A stretch of 13,879 bases of DNA from Helicobacteraceae bacterium UBA6016 (GTDB lineage: Bacteria; Campylobacterota; Campylobacteria; Campylobacterales; UBA6016). The stretch covers positions 21,470-35,348 of the forward strand of contig DIZY01000101.1 of the NCBI GenBank assembly GCA_002428055.1. The letters are read 5' to 3'. The notes beneath the pieces are model-generated. The model was not told the origin of the DNA. It was given only the letters and a program-made list of their open reading frames with translations, and ran no database searches. This document shows positions 5,834 to 13,563 of the stretch, one piece after another. The stretch's first letter is position 1; each line of letters begins with the position of its first letter. The translations under genes were made by a program, and so were the position numbers.

Positions 5834-7102
5834 ATGAAATCAGTTATGGAAATCTTTGAAAAAATAGCAAAAGACATTCCAAGATGTTCCGGCGATGCAA
5901 ATGCGATGATGGATTTTATCGAAAACTTTGCTAAAGCTGAGGGCTATTCGGTGCAAATCGATAAAGTCGGTAATATCTTATGCCAAAAAGAGTCTCCAAA
6001 AATCTGCCTGCAAGCCCACTACGATATGGTCTGCGTAGGCGACACGGCAAACATAGAACCGATAGTTGAAAACGGATGGATGAGAGCCAAAAACTCCTCT
6101 CTTGGAGCCGATAACGGTATCGGCGTCGCTATGATGCTCGTCTTTATGTCACACTTTAACGATGTAGAATTTTTGTTTACGGCGGATGAGGAGATAGGGC
6201 TTGTGGGGGCTAAAAATATGGAGCTAAAAATAGCATCAAACAAGGTGCTAAATCTCGATTCCGAAGAGGAAGGCGCCGTATATGTAGCTTGTGCAGGTGG
6301 TACGGATACGCTGTGCGTGAAAAATTATGAGCTTATGCAGACCTCGGAAGAGTTTTGGGAGGTATCGCTTGATGGGCTACCCGGCGGACACTCAGGGGTG
6401 GATATAGACAAAAAAATACCAAACGCCATACTGGAGCTAGCCAAAAAACTAAAGGAGAAAAACGCCGTTATCTCTTCATTTGTAGGCGGAGAGAAGCGAA
6501 ACTCTATTCCCGCCTCCGCAAAAGCGGTTGTCATGCTAAAAGATACGGCAAACATGGGCGGCTTCAAGCTAGTAAAGACGGAGGCAAAATATGTGCTCAA
6601 AGACTCAGGCGGATTTTTGGATGCCCTGCTATCCTGCCAAAACGGCGTACTGGATTATAATATCGATTTGGGTGTTGTGGAGAGTAGCTCAAATATCGGG
6701 ATACTATCCTTGCGAGACGGAATCTGCGAAGTGCGCATCTCGTCTCGTTCAATGAACGAAAGGGCGCTCAAAAATATCACCGAAGAGATAGGCGAGCATT
6801 TTGAGGGCTTCGGATTTAAGGCTACTTTACAGGATTTTTACGAGCCGTGGGAGTGGAGCGAGGATGAGTTTTGTATCTTTGTCAAAGGCATTTACAAAAA
6901 ATATTTTTTCAACTCCAATTTCAAAGCGATACACGCAGGACTGGAGTGCGCCGCCCTCAAAAAACACTTCCCGCACGCATCTTTTGCTTCGGTAGGTCCA
7001 AATATCGAAAACCCGCACGGTCTAAAAGAACGGGTGGAGATAGAGTCTGTCAATAAAACTTACGAGGCTATTTTTGAAATTTTGAGACAAGCAAAGGTCT
7101 AG
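5834..7102 (+). CDS. pepD: M20C-family aminoacyl-histidine dipeptidase (PepD-like)
   Basis: This cytosolic di-zinc dipeptidase releases amino acids from X-His and other dipeptides. It has 422 residues, somewhat shorter than E. coli PepD (~485). Metal and catalytic residues are visible in order: His62 and Asp64 (AHYDMVCVGD), bridging Asp93 (GADNGIG), the catalytic pair Glu119-Glu120 (TADEEIG), Asp142 (NLDSEE), and a late His in NPHGLKE. GLPGGHSG, typical of the lid/dimerisation domain, follows the first catalytic half. ATG at 5834 is preferred to the TTG just before it because GGAG (5823-5826) lies seven bases upstream. It is divergent from the micro-lipoprotein gene with 24 bases between the starts. 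Its 3' end overlaps the MFS gene by 35 bases tail-to-tail. Confidence 0.9.
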   Translation: MKSVMEIFEKIAKDIPRCSGDANAMMDFIENFAKAEGYSVQIDKVGNILCQKESPKICLQAHYDMVCVGDTANIEPIVENGWMRAKNSSLGADNGIGVAMMLVFMSHFNDVEFLFTADEEIGLVGAKNMELKIASNKVLNLDSEEEGAVYVACAGGTDTLCVKNYELMQTSEEFWEVSLDGLPGGHSGVDIDKKIPNAILELAKKLKEKNAVISSFVGGEKRNSIPASAKAVVMLKDTANMGGFKLVKTEAKYVLKDSGGFLDALLSCQNGVLDYNIDLGVVESSSNIGILSLRDGICEVRISSRSMNERALKNITEEIGEHFEGFGFKATLQDFYEPWEWSEDEFCIFVKGIYKKYFFNSNFKAIHAGLECAALKKHFPHASFASVGPNIENPHGLKERVEIESVNKTYEAIFEILRQAKV

Positions 7103-8273
7103 CAAACTTATAAATGAGCGCTATCACTATATACAGCACGCCAAGCGCAAAAAGCGAACTGCCGCCGCTAATGCCGGAATCCATCATAATACCAAGCGCT
7201 ACCGATGTTACGGTAGCGGTAGCCGTAAAAAACATATCGTTAATAGCCACCACTCTGCCGTAAAACTCTTTGTCAATAGAGTCTTGCAACATTGTCATCG
7301 TATACGACCAAATCGTAGTCGTAAAAAGTCCGCAACAAAACGCCCCGATAAGAGAGAGCCAAAAGTCGTGACTCAAAAAACCCCAGAGCATAATCGCAAC
7401 ACCTTGCGCCAAAAAGAGATAAAAGAGTCTCTCTTTGTTAATGTATTTAGAAAATAAAAAAGGACCTATCACGAGGGCGACGGAACGAATAGCACCTATA
7501 AAGCCTATGGCGAGAGCCACCGATATGACGCTTTTGTATCTACTCTCTGCCAATACCGTCACCACCCCGTCAAATACGGTCAAGCCTACGCTTGCGTGTA
7601 GGGCTATAATAAAAAGTAGTTTCGGGTTTTGGCGAAATATATATTTTAGTCCATCTCTAAAAGAGTCCAAATAACTGCCCATCTGCTCGCTTTTTGCCAC
7701 CGAAACAGTAAGTCTGTTGAATGTAAATATTGCGGCTATAAACAGTGACGCATCAATAATAAAGGCGGCTTTAATACCAAGATACTGCACAGAGAGACCG
7801 CCAAGAGCCATTCCAAGCGTAAAGCTAACCGACCAGACGATAGAGTGAATCTCGTTGGCAAGCTTTAGCTCTGAAGGCTTTAGGATTTTTGGCATCAAAG
7901 ACATCTCGGAGGTAAAATAAAATCCGGCAGCGCTCATCTTGATATACACAAGCGCCAAAAGAAGCCATATATGCTCCCCGCCCTCGATAAAAATAAACAA
8001 AAAAGTACATATCGCCTCTACAAACAAAAGAGTATTCATGAGCCGTTTTGGCTCCATTCTATCGATAAGCGCCCCCGTAAAAGGACCTTGGATAAGAGCC
8101 GGTAAAAAGGCAAAAGCGACGGCAAGAGAGATAATAAAAGCGCTAGCGCCTAGCTGAACCAAAAGCGTAAGAATGGCAACCTGACTAAACCAGGAGCCAA
8201 AATATGCAATAATTTGAACGGTAGTCAGAATGCGAACAGCTTGGCTTTGGCGTAATAATGATATATAATTCAA
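7068..8273 (-). CDS. MFS transporter, EntS/DHA3-like exporter
   Basis: The 401-residue protein shows about 12 hydrophobic segments in two halves, the normal MFS plan. A degenerate motif-A loop, GALIDRMEPKRLM, lies at about 67-79 between helices 2 and 3. The style resembles the DHA3/EntS (enterobactin exporter) branch that includes macrolide and siderophore exporters; the substrate is not readable and no siderophore gene is nearby. The start is TTG at 8273-8271, since AAGG stands eight bases upstream and no ATG occurs until well into the protein. The gene is divergent from the histidine kinase (29 bases between starts) and convergent with pepD, overlapping its end by 35 bases, so no intergenic terminator is possible. 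Confidence 0.88.
   Translation of the reverse strand: MNYISLLRQSQAVRILTTVQIIAYFGSWFSQVAILTLLVQLGASAFIISLAVAFAFLPALIQGPFTGALIDRMEPKRLMNTLLFVEAICTFLFIFIEGGEHIWLLLALVYIKMSAAGFYFTSEMSLMPKILKPSELKLANEIHSIVWSVSFTLGMALGGLSVQYLGIKAAFIIDASLFIAAIFTFNRLTVSVAKSEQMGSYLDSFRDGLKYIFRQNPKLLFIIALHASVGLTVFDGVVTVLAESRYKSVISVALAIGFIGAIRSVALVIGPFLFSKYINKERLFYLFLAQGVAIMLWGFLSHDFWLSLIGAFCCGLFTTTIWSYTMTMLQDSIDKEFYGRVVAINDMFFTATATVTSVALGIMMDSGISGGSSLFALGVLYIVIALIYKFARPLLVSKFQK
8241..8269 (+). promoter_or_regulatory. Candidate promoter for the histidine kinase-response regulator pair
   Basis: TATAAT at 8264-8269 is a perfect -10 box; TTGGCT at 8241-8246 is a partial -35 with 17 bases between. Transcription would begin near 8276, giving a leader of about 27 bases. 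The promoter lies inside the start of the divergent MFS gene. Confidence 0.5.
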
Positions 8274-8302
8274 ATAAGTAACCTTGTAATAAAGCGTATA
8301 AA

Positions 8303-9706
8303 ATGTTCAAAAAACCCGACTTTGTAAAAAAGAGCGAAATTATAACCAATCTTTTGATATTCGCTATTGCGGTAGTACTTGCCTCTGAAATATACACTCT
8401 CGTGAGCCATATCATGCGCACGGAGCACGCTATCAGTATCATACCTTTTCGTATTGCCGTTATATGCGTCATACTGGTTCTTGCAATGCTACTCAGAAAA
8501 ACAGAGATTTCGCTTCTTCGTGAGTACGGAGCAAAAAAAGAACAGCTATACAAAACCACTATAGAGGATATATCCGAAAAGCTGGCGGATGAAGAGATGC
8601 TCTTAAAAGAGTACAAAGATGCCATAGACAAAAGCGCCATAGTCTCGAAAACGGATAAAAACGGTATTATCACATATGTAAATCAAAGATTTTGCGAAGT
8701 TACAGGGTACTCTAAAGAGGAGCTTATCGGCAAAACACACAAACTAGTACGGCACCCCGATAACGATAGAAGAACTTTTCATACGATGTGGCTAAAGCTA
8801 CTATCAAAAAAAACATATCACGGCAAAATACAAAATATTGACAAGCAAGGTAGAACTTTTTTTGTCGAAGCCACAATCACGCCGATACTAGACAGCGACA
8901 ATGAGGTAGAAGAGTTTATAGCTATTATGTTTGATGTTACAAAAGAGACGCTACTCGAAAAAAGCATTCTAGAAAAAACCGCAAAAGAGCAAGAGGAGAG
9001 CTACAAAGAGGAGCTAAACCGCGCAAAAGAGTCATTTTTGCTCATTTTTACGCATGAGCTAAAAACCCCGTTAAACGCAATAATCAACTTCAGCTCTTTT
9101 GTCAAAAAAAGAATAGAAAAAGAGGATATAGAGGACAAAAATAGACTGCTGGACCTTCTAAGCAGCGTCAAGCAAAACGGCGAAGATATGCTGTTTTCGG
9201 TTACTAATATGCTAGATACCGCCAAGCTGACAAGCAAAAAGATGGTGTTTGCAAACTCCGTTTTTGAACTTGGCATGCTACTGGAGGATGTAAAGCAAAA
9301 GATTTTACCGCCATCAGACATCAAATGCGAAACAAATATACAAAGCGACATCTTCATAAAAAGCGATAGACTAAGAGTTGAACAGATAGTATCTAATATT
9401 ATTTCAAACGCAATAAAATACGGCAATGGGGAGATAGCAATAACTCTTGGCTCCGCAGAGGAACGATTTGTGCTATGCATAGAGGATAACGGTATCGGCG
9501 TAAAAAACAAAGAGTCGCTATTCGAGCTTTTCGCCTCTAGCGGATCGGATACTACGAGGGCATCAAAAGGTACCGGCATTGGACTTTATTTTGCAAAAAT
9601 GCTGTGCGATGAATTTGGGTTTGAAATAACTGTAAGCGATGCAAACAAGCTATCGGGAGCTCGTTTTTGCGTTAGTGGACCAACGACAACAAAAGTGGAG
9701 AAATAG
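8303..9706 (+). CDS. Membrane-anchored PAS sensor histidine kinase
   Basis: The 467-residue kinase has two membrane helices (about 13-36 and 46-64) joined by a loop of about ten residues, so there is essentially no periplasmic sensor. A coiled linker (~70-105) leads to one PAS domain at about 106-215, which contains GKTHKLVRHPDNDRRTFHTM; the LVRHPD element recalls the Aer aerotaxis PAS. A second coiled stretch precedes the HisKA domain with phospho-acceptor His251 (FTHELKTPLN). The GHKL ATPase follows, with N-box SNIISNAIKYG (Asn369), G1 EDNGIGV and G2 KGTGIGL. All catalytic boxes look intact. It abuts the response regulator with no gap (TAG directly followed by ATG), so they form a pair. A redox or FAD-dependent signal is a guess from the Aer-like motif. 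Confidence 0.93.
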   Translation: MFKKPDFVKKSEIITNLLIFAIAVVLASEIYTLVSHIMRTEHAISIIPFRIAVICVILVLAMLLRKTEISLLREYGAKKEQLYKTTIEDISEKLADEEMLLKEYKDAIDKSAIVSKTDKNGIITYVNQRFCEVTGYSKEELIGKTHKLVRHPDNDRRTFHTMWLKLLSKKTYHGKIQNIDKQGRTFFVEATITPILDSDNEVEEFIAIMFDVTKETLLEKSILEKTAKEQEESYKEELNRAKESFLLIFTHELKTPLNAIINFSSFVKKRIEKEDIEDKNRLLDLLSSVKQNGEDMLFSVTNMLDTAKLTSKKMVFANSVFELGMLLEDVKQKILPPSDIKCETNIQSDIFIKSDRLRVEQIVSNIISNAIKYGNGEIAITLGSAEERFVLCIEDNGIGVKNKESLFELFASSGSDTTRASKGTGIGLYFAKMLCDEFGFEITVSDANKLSGARFCVSGPTTTKVEK

Positions 9707-10993
9707 ATGATAAAAGTGCTCATCGTGGACGACAATAAAGATAATAGACTAACGCTAAGGCTTTTTCTAGAAGATTATGAAGAGCTATCTATATTTGAAG
9801 CAGATAACGGGAAAAAAGCAATAGAGACGGTCAAACTCGCAAATCCGGACATAATCTTTATGGATGTCATGATGCCGGTAGTAGACGGCATAGAGGCCAC
9901 AAGAGAGATAAGAAAGCTTGATAAAAGCGTGATGATTATTGCGCTCTCTGCACTAAATGACGATGAAAACAAAACAGAGATTTTAAAGGCGGGCGCAGAG
10001 GACTACATAACAAAGCCGATAAACGAAGAGCTTTTCAAAGCGAGAATGAATAACTACATCCTCATACTCGAACACAGACGCAGCAGAGAGAGAAACAGAG
10101 GAGCCGTCAATCTTTTTTCAAAAGATATATATCTCAAAAAAATAGCTTTTATGATAAACGACGAGGCTGGACTTGCGGAGTTTTGGGAACAAGAAATGCC
10201 GCCAAGCCAAAACGACAACTTGTGCGATGCAATAAGGGCTGTATATCACCTAGGATTGCACCTATTAAAGGCAAATAGTAGTTTTCAGATTGTTAGCGAA
10301 GAAAATGACGATACGATATTTTTCTCCGTAGTCGGTATCAAGAATTTTATCACGCAAGATGTACGGGATATTTTTACAAAAGAGAGTTCTTTCGTCTCAT
10401 TAGCCATAAAAAGCGACGAAATATCAATCAGTATTCCGAAGGTTCTATCTCTACCACAAGTTGTCGAAAAAGAGAAAATGATGCTTGATGCTAGCGATAA
10501 AGAGATACTCAGAATGACTCATATCGAAAAAATATCGGCAAGAAATTTTGCCGCAGAGCTAGAGCCGGACATCGTAGATAAACTGGAAAAACTAGAAGCA
10601 AACGAAGAGATTTTGGATAGCCTCGTGTATGAATTTGAGATGCAAAAAGAGTTTGAAACACTTGCCAAAATAGCCGCCGAAATAGAGATATACGCCGCCG
10701 AAATAGACGCATTATATGAATTCAAAAATCTAAGCTATGCCCTATCCAGCCTTAGCACATTCATCAAAGGGCTCAAAGAAGAGAGCGTGGATGTGCGAAA
10801 AACGCAAAAATTGGGACTAATAATTAGAAATATTTTTGCCGACCTTACAAACTGGCGAAAAACAGTCTTTATAGACCAAAGTACAGAAGATATTCACTAT
10901 CTTGATAGCTCACTTCTTAGCTCTTGCTTGCAAGTGGAGCTTATTTTCAACGATTCGCAGATAGAGGGAGAGGAAGAGCTGGAGCTATTTTAG
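9707..10993 (+). CDS. Response regulator with a large unassigned C-terminal region
   Basis: Residues 1-120 are a complete receiver domain: acidic pair Asp8-Asp9, phospho-acceptor Asp53 (FMDVMMPVVDG), Ser81 and Lys103 (ITKPIN). The remaining ~300 residues match no HTH, GGDEF, EAL, HD-GYP, CheB or AAA+ output that I can see. Residues ~130-240 (from AVNLFSKDIYLKKIAFMIN) look alpha/beta, and ~270-370 are strongly acidic and helical (DIVDKLEKLEANEEILDSLV). A conserved-looking end (DLTNWRKTVFID at 379-390, DIHYLDSSLLSSC at 395-407) precedes a Glu-rich tail. From memory similar proteins occur in other Campylobacterota, but I cannot confirm it here. It is translated directly after its kinase. Its stop overlaps that of argH by four bases. 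Confidence 0.88.
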   Translation: MIKVLIVDDNKDNRLTLRLFLEDYEELSIFEADNGKKAIETVKLANPDIIFMDVMMPVVDGIEATREIRKLDKSVMIIALSALNDDENKTEILKAGAEDYITKPINEELFKARMNNYILILEHRRSRERNRGAVNLFSKDIYLKKIAFMINDEAGLAEFWEQEMPPSQNDNLCDAIRAVYHLGLHLLKANSSFQIVSEENDDTIFFSVVGIKNFITQDVRDIFTKESSFVSLAIKSDEISISIPKVLSLPQVVEKEKMMLDASDKEILRMTHIEKISARNFAAELEPDIVDKLEKLEANEEILDSLVYEFEMQKEFETLAKIAAEIEIYAAEIDALYEFKNLSYALSSLSTFIKGLKEESVDVRKTQKLGLIIRNIFADLTNWRKTVFIDQSTEDIHYLDSSLLSSCLQVELIFNDSQIEGEEELELF

Positions 10994-12372
10994 CTCTCAG
11001 CCAAAAACCCATCAAAAAAGGCTATTTGCGCCTCTACTTGCCTTTTTGCCGTTCCACCAAAGCTATTTCTAGCGTTCATGGAGTTTATATGCTTGATAAC
11101 CTCCAAAGCGTCCTCTTCTATTCTCTCATCTATGCTTTTTAGCTCCTCAAGACTCAGCTTTGAGAGGTCTATCCCTTTTTTCTCCGCAAGCGATACCGCA
11201 CGCCCTGATATATGATGCGTCTCTCGAAACGGTACGCCTTTTTTGACTAGATAATCCGCCAAGTCCGTAGCCGTCAAATGCCCCGTCTCGCAAGCTTTTA
11301 GCATATTTACCTTTTCTACTTTCATCGTGCGAAGCATTTCGGATAGTATTACCAGTGAAGCGGTAGCGGTCTCCACGGAGTCAAACACCCCCTCTTTATC
11401 CTCTTGCATATCTTTGTTGTACGCCAGCGGCAAGCCTTTCATGACGGTTAGTAGCCCCATTAAGTTGCCGTACACCCTACCCGTCTTGCCTCGTAGTAGC
11501 TCCGCCACATCTGGATTTTTCTTTTGCGGCATTATGGAGCTTCCGGTGGAAAACTTGTCGCTCATCGTAATCCACTTAAACTCATAGCTGCTCCAAAGTA
11601 TAAGCTCCTCGGAAAGCCTAGAGATATGTGTAAAGAGTACGGAGATATTAAAGAGCATCTCAAGCGCAAAATCCCTATCGGAGACACTATCCATGGCATT
11701 GATAGTCGGAGCATCAAAACCTAGCTCCTTGGCAGTCAGATGTCTATCTATGGCGTGCGGCGTACCCGCAAGAGCGGCGGAGCCTAGAGGGCAGTAGTTA
11801 TTACGCACAAAAGATGATTCAAACCTCTCAAAATCTCTTTTAAACATGGCGCAATATGCAAGCAGTTGGAAAGCAAAGCTGACGGGTTGCGCATGTTGTA
11901 GATGCGTCATACCCGGTATTAGCGTATCCGTATGCTCTTTTGATATGCCGATGAGCGTGGAAATGAGCGTTTTTATCAGTTTTTGGATATTTTGGTTTTG
12001 GTTTTGGCAGTAGAGCCTAAAATCAGTAGCAACTTGGTCGTTTCGGCTTCTCGCCGTATGTAGTTTCTTGCCCGCCTCGCCGATAAGCTCCGTTAGCCTA
12101 CCCTCGACCGCCATGTGTATATCTTCTTGTTTGATAGAAAACTCAAAAACCCCGCTCTCTATCTCGCCCAGCACCTGATGCAGTCCATTTCTAATAGACT
12201 CTAGCTCCTGTGTCGTTAGTATCCCTATGGAGTGGAGCATTTTGGCATGTGCCAAAGAGCCTTTGATGTCCTCTGCAAAAAGCTTCTTATCAAAAAATAT
12301 AGAGGCGTTAAACTCCTCCAATAGCTCGCTACTACCCTCTTCAAATCTTCCGTCCCACATCTTCTGTTTCAT
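10990..12372 (-). CDS. argH: Argininosuccinate lyase
   Basis: ArgH catalyses the last step of arginine synthesis, splitting argininosuccinate into arginine and fumarate as a homotetramer in the cytosol. The 460 residues match the family length. Signatures include WDGRF near the start, HTARSRNDQV at 105-114, the catalytic His157 in GMTHLQHAQP, and the flexible catalytic-serine loop GSSIMPQKKNPD at 277-288. AAGGG (12383-12379) stands six bases before the ATG. An unusual QNQNQN run at 123-128 comes from a hexanucleotide repeat. It is monocistronic as far as visible, convergent with the response regulator (4-base overlap), and divergent from the exported protein gene at 12475. Confidence 0.97.
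   Translation of the reverse strand: MKQKMWDGRFEEGSSELLEEFNASIFFDKKLFAEDIKGSLAHAKMLHSIGILTTQELESIRNGLHQVLGEIESGVFEFSIKQEDIHMAVEGRLTELIGEAGKKLHTARSRNDQVATDFRLYCQNQNQNIQKLIKTLISTLIGISKEHTDTLIPGMTHLQHAQPVSFAFQLLAYCAMFKRDFERFESSFVRNNYCPLGSAALAGTPHAIDRHLTAKELGFDAPTINAMDSVSDRDFALEMLFNISVLFTHISRLSEELILWSSYEFKWITMSDKFSTGSSIMPQKKNPDVAELLRGKTGRVYGNLMGLLTVMKGLPLAYNKDMQEDKEGVFDSVETATASLVILSEMLRTMKVEKVNMLKACETGHLTATDLADYLVKKGVPFRETHHISGRAVSLAEKKGIDLSKLSLEELKSIDERIEEDALEVIKHINSMNARNSFGGTAKRQVEAQIAFFDGFLAES
11990..12007. repeat. Hexanucleotide tandem repeat (TTTTGG x3) inside argH
   Basis: Three exact TTTTGG copies follow one another, with a related TTTTGG at 11981-11986 separated by three bases. On the coding strand they give alternating Gln-Asn codons. 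Length change would stay in frame. Confidence 0.7.
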
Positions 12373-12395
12373 AAAATGCCCTTGGTTTTTACTCT

Positions 12396-12401
12396 ATTAT
12401 A
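12396..12401 (-). promoter_or_regulatory. Candidate -10 box for argH
   Basis: A perfect TATAAT on the minus strand (12401-12396) lies 23 bases before the argH ATG and would start transcription near 12389, leaving a short leader that includes the AAGGG ribosome-binding site. I see no clear -35. Confidence 0.5.
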
Positions 12402-12448
12402 ACAAGCGAGCGGTAAAGCCTCTATTTAAAGCCCTTTTGGTTAGTATT

Positions 12449-12454
12449 TATAAA
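12449..12454 (+). promoter_or_regulatory. Candidate -10 box for the exported protein gene
   Basis: TATAAA in an AT-rich stretch is followed by AAGGA (12464-12468) and the ATG at 12475. The start site would fall near 12461, very close to the ribosome-binding site; an overlapping TATTTA a few bases upstream is an equal alternative. Confidence 0.35.
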
Positions 12455-12474
12455 ATTTGTTAAAAGGAAAATAA

Positions 12475-13077
12475 ATGCTCAAAAAAGCCTTATTTATATC
12501 TCTTGCCGCTTCTGCGCTCGTGGCTGGACAGTTTGCCACTCTAAAAGACGGTAGAACGATAATAATGCACGATAACGGCACATGGGAAGAGGTGCAGGCG
12601 GTAAAATCAGGCAACGACCAAGTTGCAGCTATGGCGGCTAGAGATATAGCCGGAACAAAGGCTGTATCAGTAGAAGAGCCGTTAGCTAGAATGATTGTCG
12701 GAGAGTGGAAAAGTAGCGACGGCGAACTTTACTATAACTTTAGAAACGACGGCACGGTATCATACACAATAGACGGAACTTCAAAAACGGAAAGCTACAC
12801 GATACAGTTTATCGACAGTAAAGACAACACAATCTCTGTAAGTATAGGCGATGCTAGCAGATATGGAAAAGTCGTATTCGGCGGACTACTCAGAAAGTTT
12901 GAAGTAGCAAAAGACGGTAAAAGTGCTGTAGATTACTCGGATGAAATAACGAACCTAAAAAGAGTAACTATCAAAAAAATAGGCGCTCCGGTAGAGTCAA
13001 AAACAACTACACAAAAAGTAAACAGTTCAAACAAAAAAACAGAAGAAATATCTCCGAAAAACGGCTTTGTGAAATAA
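12475..13077 (+). CDS. Exported two-part protein: KDGRT-HDNGTW motif plus lipocalin-like domain
   Basis: A Sec-type signal peptide covers about residues 1-18 (MLKKALFISLAASALVAG). Directly after it stands LKDGRTIIMHDNGTWEEV at 23-40, a short beta-hairpin motif found at the N-terminus of many small exported bacterial proteins. Residues ~72-167 begin with MIVGEWKSSDGELYYNFRND and read as a lipocalin-like or similar small beta-barrel (GEW, then a 'F..DGT' strand pair). The tail from ~170 is Lys/Ser/Thr-rich and disordered. No Cys anchor, so it is probably periplasmic and soluble. AAGGA lies six bases before the ATG. It is monocistronic, closed by the hairpin at 13089-13125. The ligand or partner is unknown. 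Confidence 0.82.
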   Translation: MLKKALFISLAASALVAGQFATLKDGRTIIMHDNGTWEEVQAVKSGNDQVAAMAARDIAGTKAVSVEEPLARMIVGEWKSSDGELYYNFRNDGTVSYTIDGTSKTESYTIQFIDSKDNTISVSIGDASRYGKVVFGGLLRKFEVAKDGKSAVDYSDEITNLKRVTIKKIGAPVESKTTTQKVNSSNKKTEEISPKNGFVK

Positions 13078-13088
13078 AGAAACTTAAT

Positions 13089-13125
13089 TTTAAAGCTATG
13101 GTTTTCTTAAAACTATAGCTTTAGA
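13089..13125. terminator. Long AT-rich hairpin shared by two convergent transcripts
   Basis: AAAGCTATGGTTTT (13092-13105) pairs with AAAACTATAGCTTT (13109-13122), with one G-U wobble on the plus transcript and a loop of three bases or more; flanking bases extend it to about 17 pairs. It lies 12 bases after the stop at 13077 on the plus strand and includes the TAA (13123-13121) of the 27-residue minus gene. There is no long U-run after it on either strand, so termination strength is uncertain. Confidence 0.55.
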
Positions 13126-13204
13126 GTGCAACCTCTTTTGCTCCATATAAAATAGAGGCAAATACTACCACAGCAACAATAACTATAGCAATAGTAGCAA
13201 GCAT
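13121..13204 (-). CDS. 27-residue single-pass membrane protein
   Basis: This very small gene encodes MLATIAIVIVAVVVFASILY followed by GAKEVAL: one membrane helix over about residues 3-20 and a short charged tail. An AAGGG (13217-13213) stands eight bases before the ATG, good support for real translation. It is 27 bases after the 32-residue gene on the same strand, third in a run of tiny membrane proteins. Its TAA lies in the hairpin at 13089-13125. Function unknown; subunit or regulator of a membrane complex, like CydX- or CcoQ-type peptides, is only an analogy. Confidence 0.55.
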   Translation of the reverse strand: MLATIAIVIVAVVVFASILYGAKEVAL

Positions 13205-13231
13205 TTACAAATCCCTTCAATCAGCGCAAAA

Positions 13232-13330
13232 TCAATAATGTTTTTTTGTGTGGGTCATAGTGCGATATGTCGAATAAATCATAACACCAAAAAAGGCAAA
13301 GGTTGTTATATAAAAAAATATTTCTAGCAT
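13232..13330 (-). CDS. 32-residue single-pass membrane protein
   Basis: The protein starts MLEIFFYITTFAFFGVMIYS, one membrane helix over about residues 3-20, then a polar tail TYRTMTHTKKHY rich in basic residues, which suggests N-out/C-in topology. A strong GGAGG (13342-13338) stands seven bases before the chosen ATG at 13330. An ATG directly upstream (13333) is four bases from GGAGG and less favoured. Either ATG overlaps the TGA of the 75-residue gene, so the two are translationally coupled. I recognise no family with certainty. Confidence 0.6.
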   Translation of the reverse strand: MLEIFFYITTFAFFGVMIYSTYRTMTHTKKHY

Positions 13331-13557
13331 CATAAATCCTCCAGTTCATCAATTTTATTCAAAATTCTCTCATTAATTGCAAGCACAGCAACTAAACAAA
13401 TCAAAATACCGATAATTGCAAAAAATATTTTAATACCAATCAACTGCTCAAACGATGAAAAAAGAAATCCAATAATTGCAAAGCCGCCTGCCGCAAATAA
13501 AAACAAAAATGCCCTAAGATGAGCTATATCTTCTTTAACTTTATCTAATTTACTCAT
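13330..13557 (-). CDS. 75-residue two-helix membrane protein
   Basis: The protein has a charged N-terminal helix (MSKLDKVKEDIAHLR), a first membrane helix over about 16-33 (AFLFLFAAGGFAIIGFLF), a second over about 42-61, and an acidic amphipathic C-terminus (RILNKIDELEDL). Both ends probably face the cytoplasm and could form coiled coils. The ATG at 13557 is the only start: an in-frame TAG lies within the -10 box four codons upstream, and no internal Met exists. No ribosome-binding site precedes it; the promoter's -10 box ends six bases upstream, predicting a leaderless transcript. It is first in a three-gene run of tiny membrane proteins. Function unknown. Confidence 0.75.
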   Translation of the reverse strand: MSKLDKVKEDIAHLRAFLFLFAAGGFAIIGFLFSSFEQLIGIKIFFAIIGILICLVAVLAINERILNKIDELEDL

Positions 13558-13563
13558 GCGGCT

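Noticed and set aside
8185..8673. 162-residue minus-strand frame across the MFS-kinase divergent region
   Set aside because: It runs antisense to the kinase's membrane and PAS parts and covers the probable promoter; composition is that of a shadow frame.
9001..9579. 192-residue open frame on the minus strand inside the histidine kinase
   Set aside because: It is a Ser/Phe/Leu-rich mirror of Glu/Lys/Asp-rich kinase codons and lies wholly antisense to conserved HisKA and ATPase motifs.
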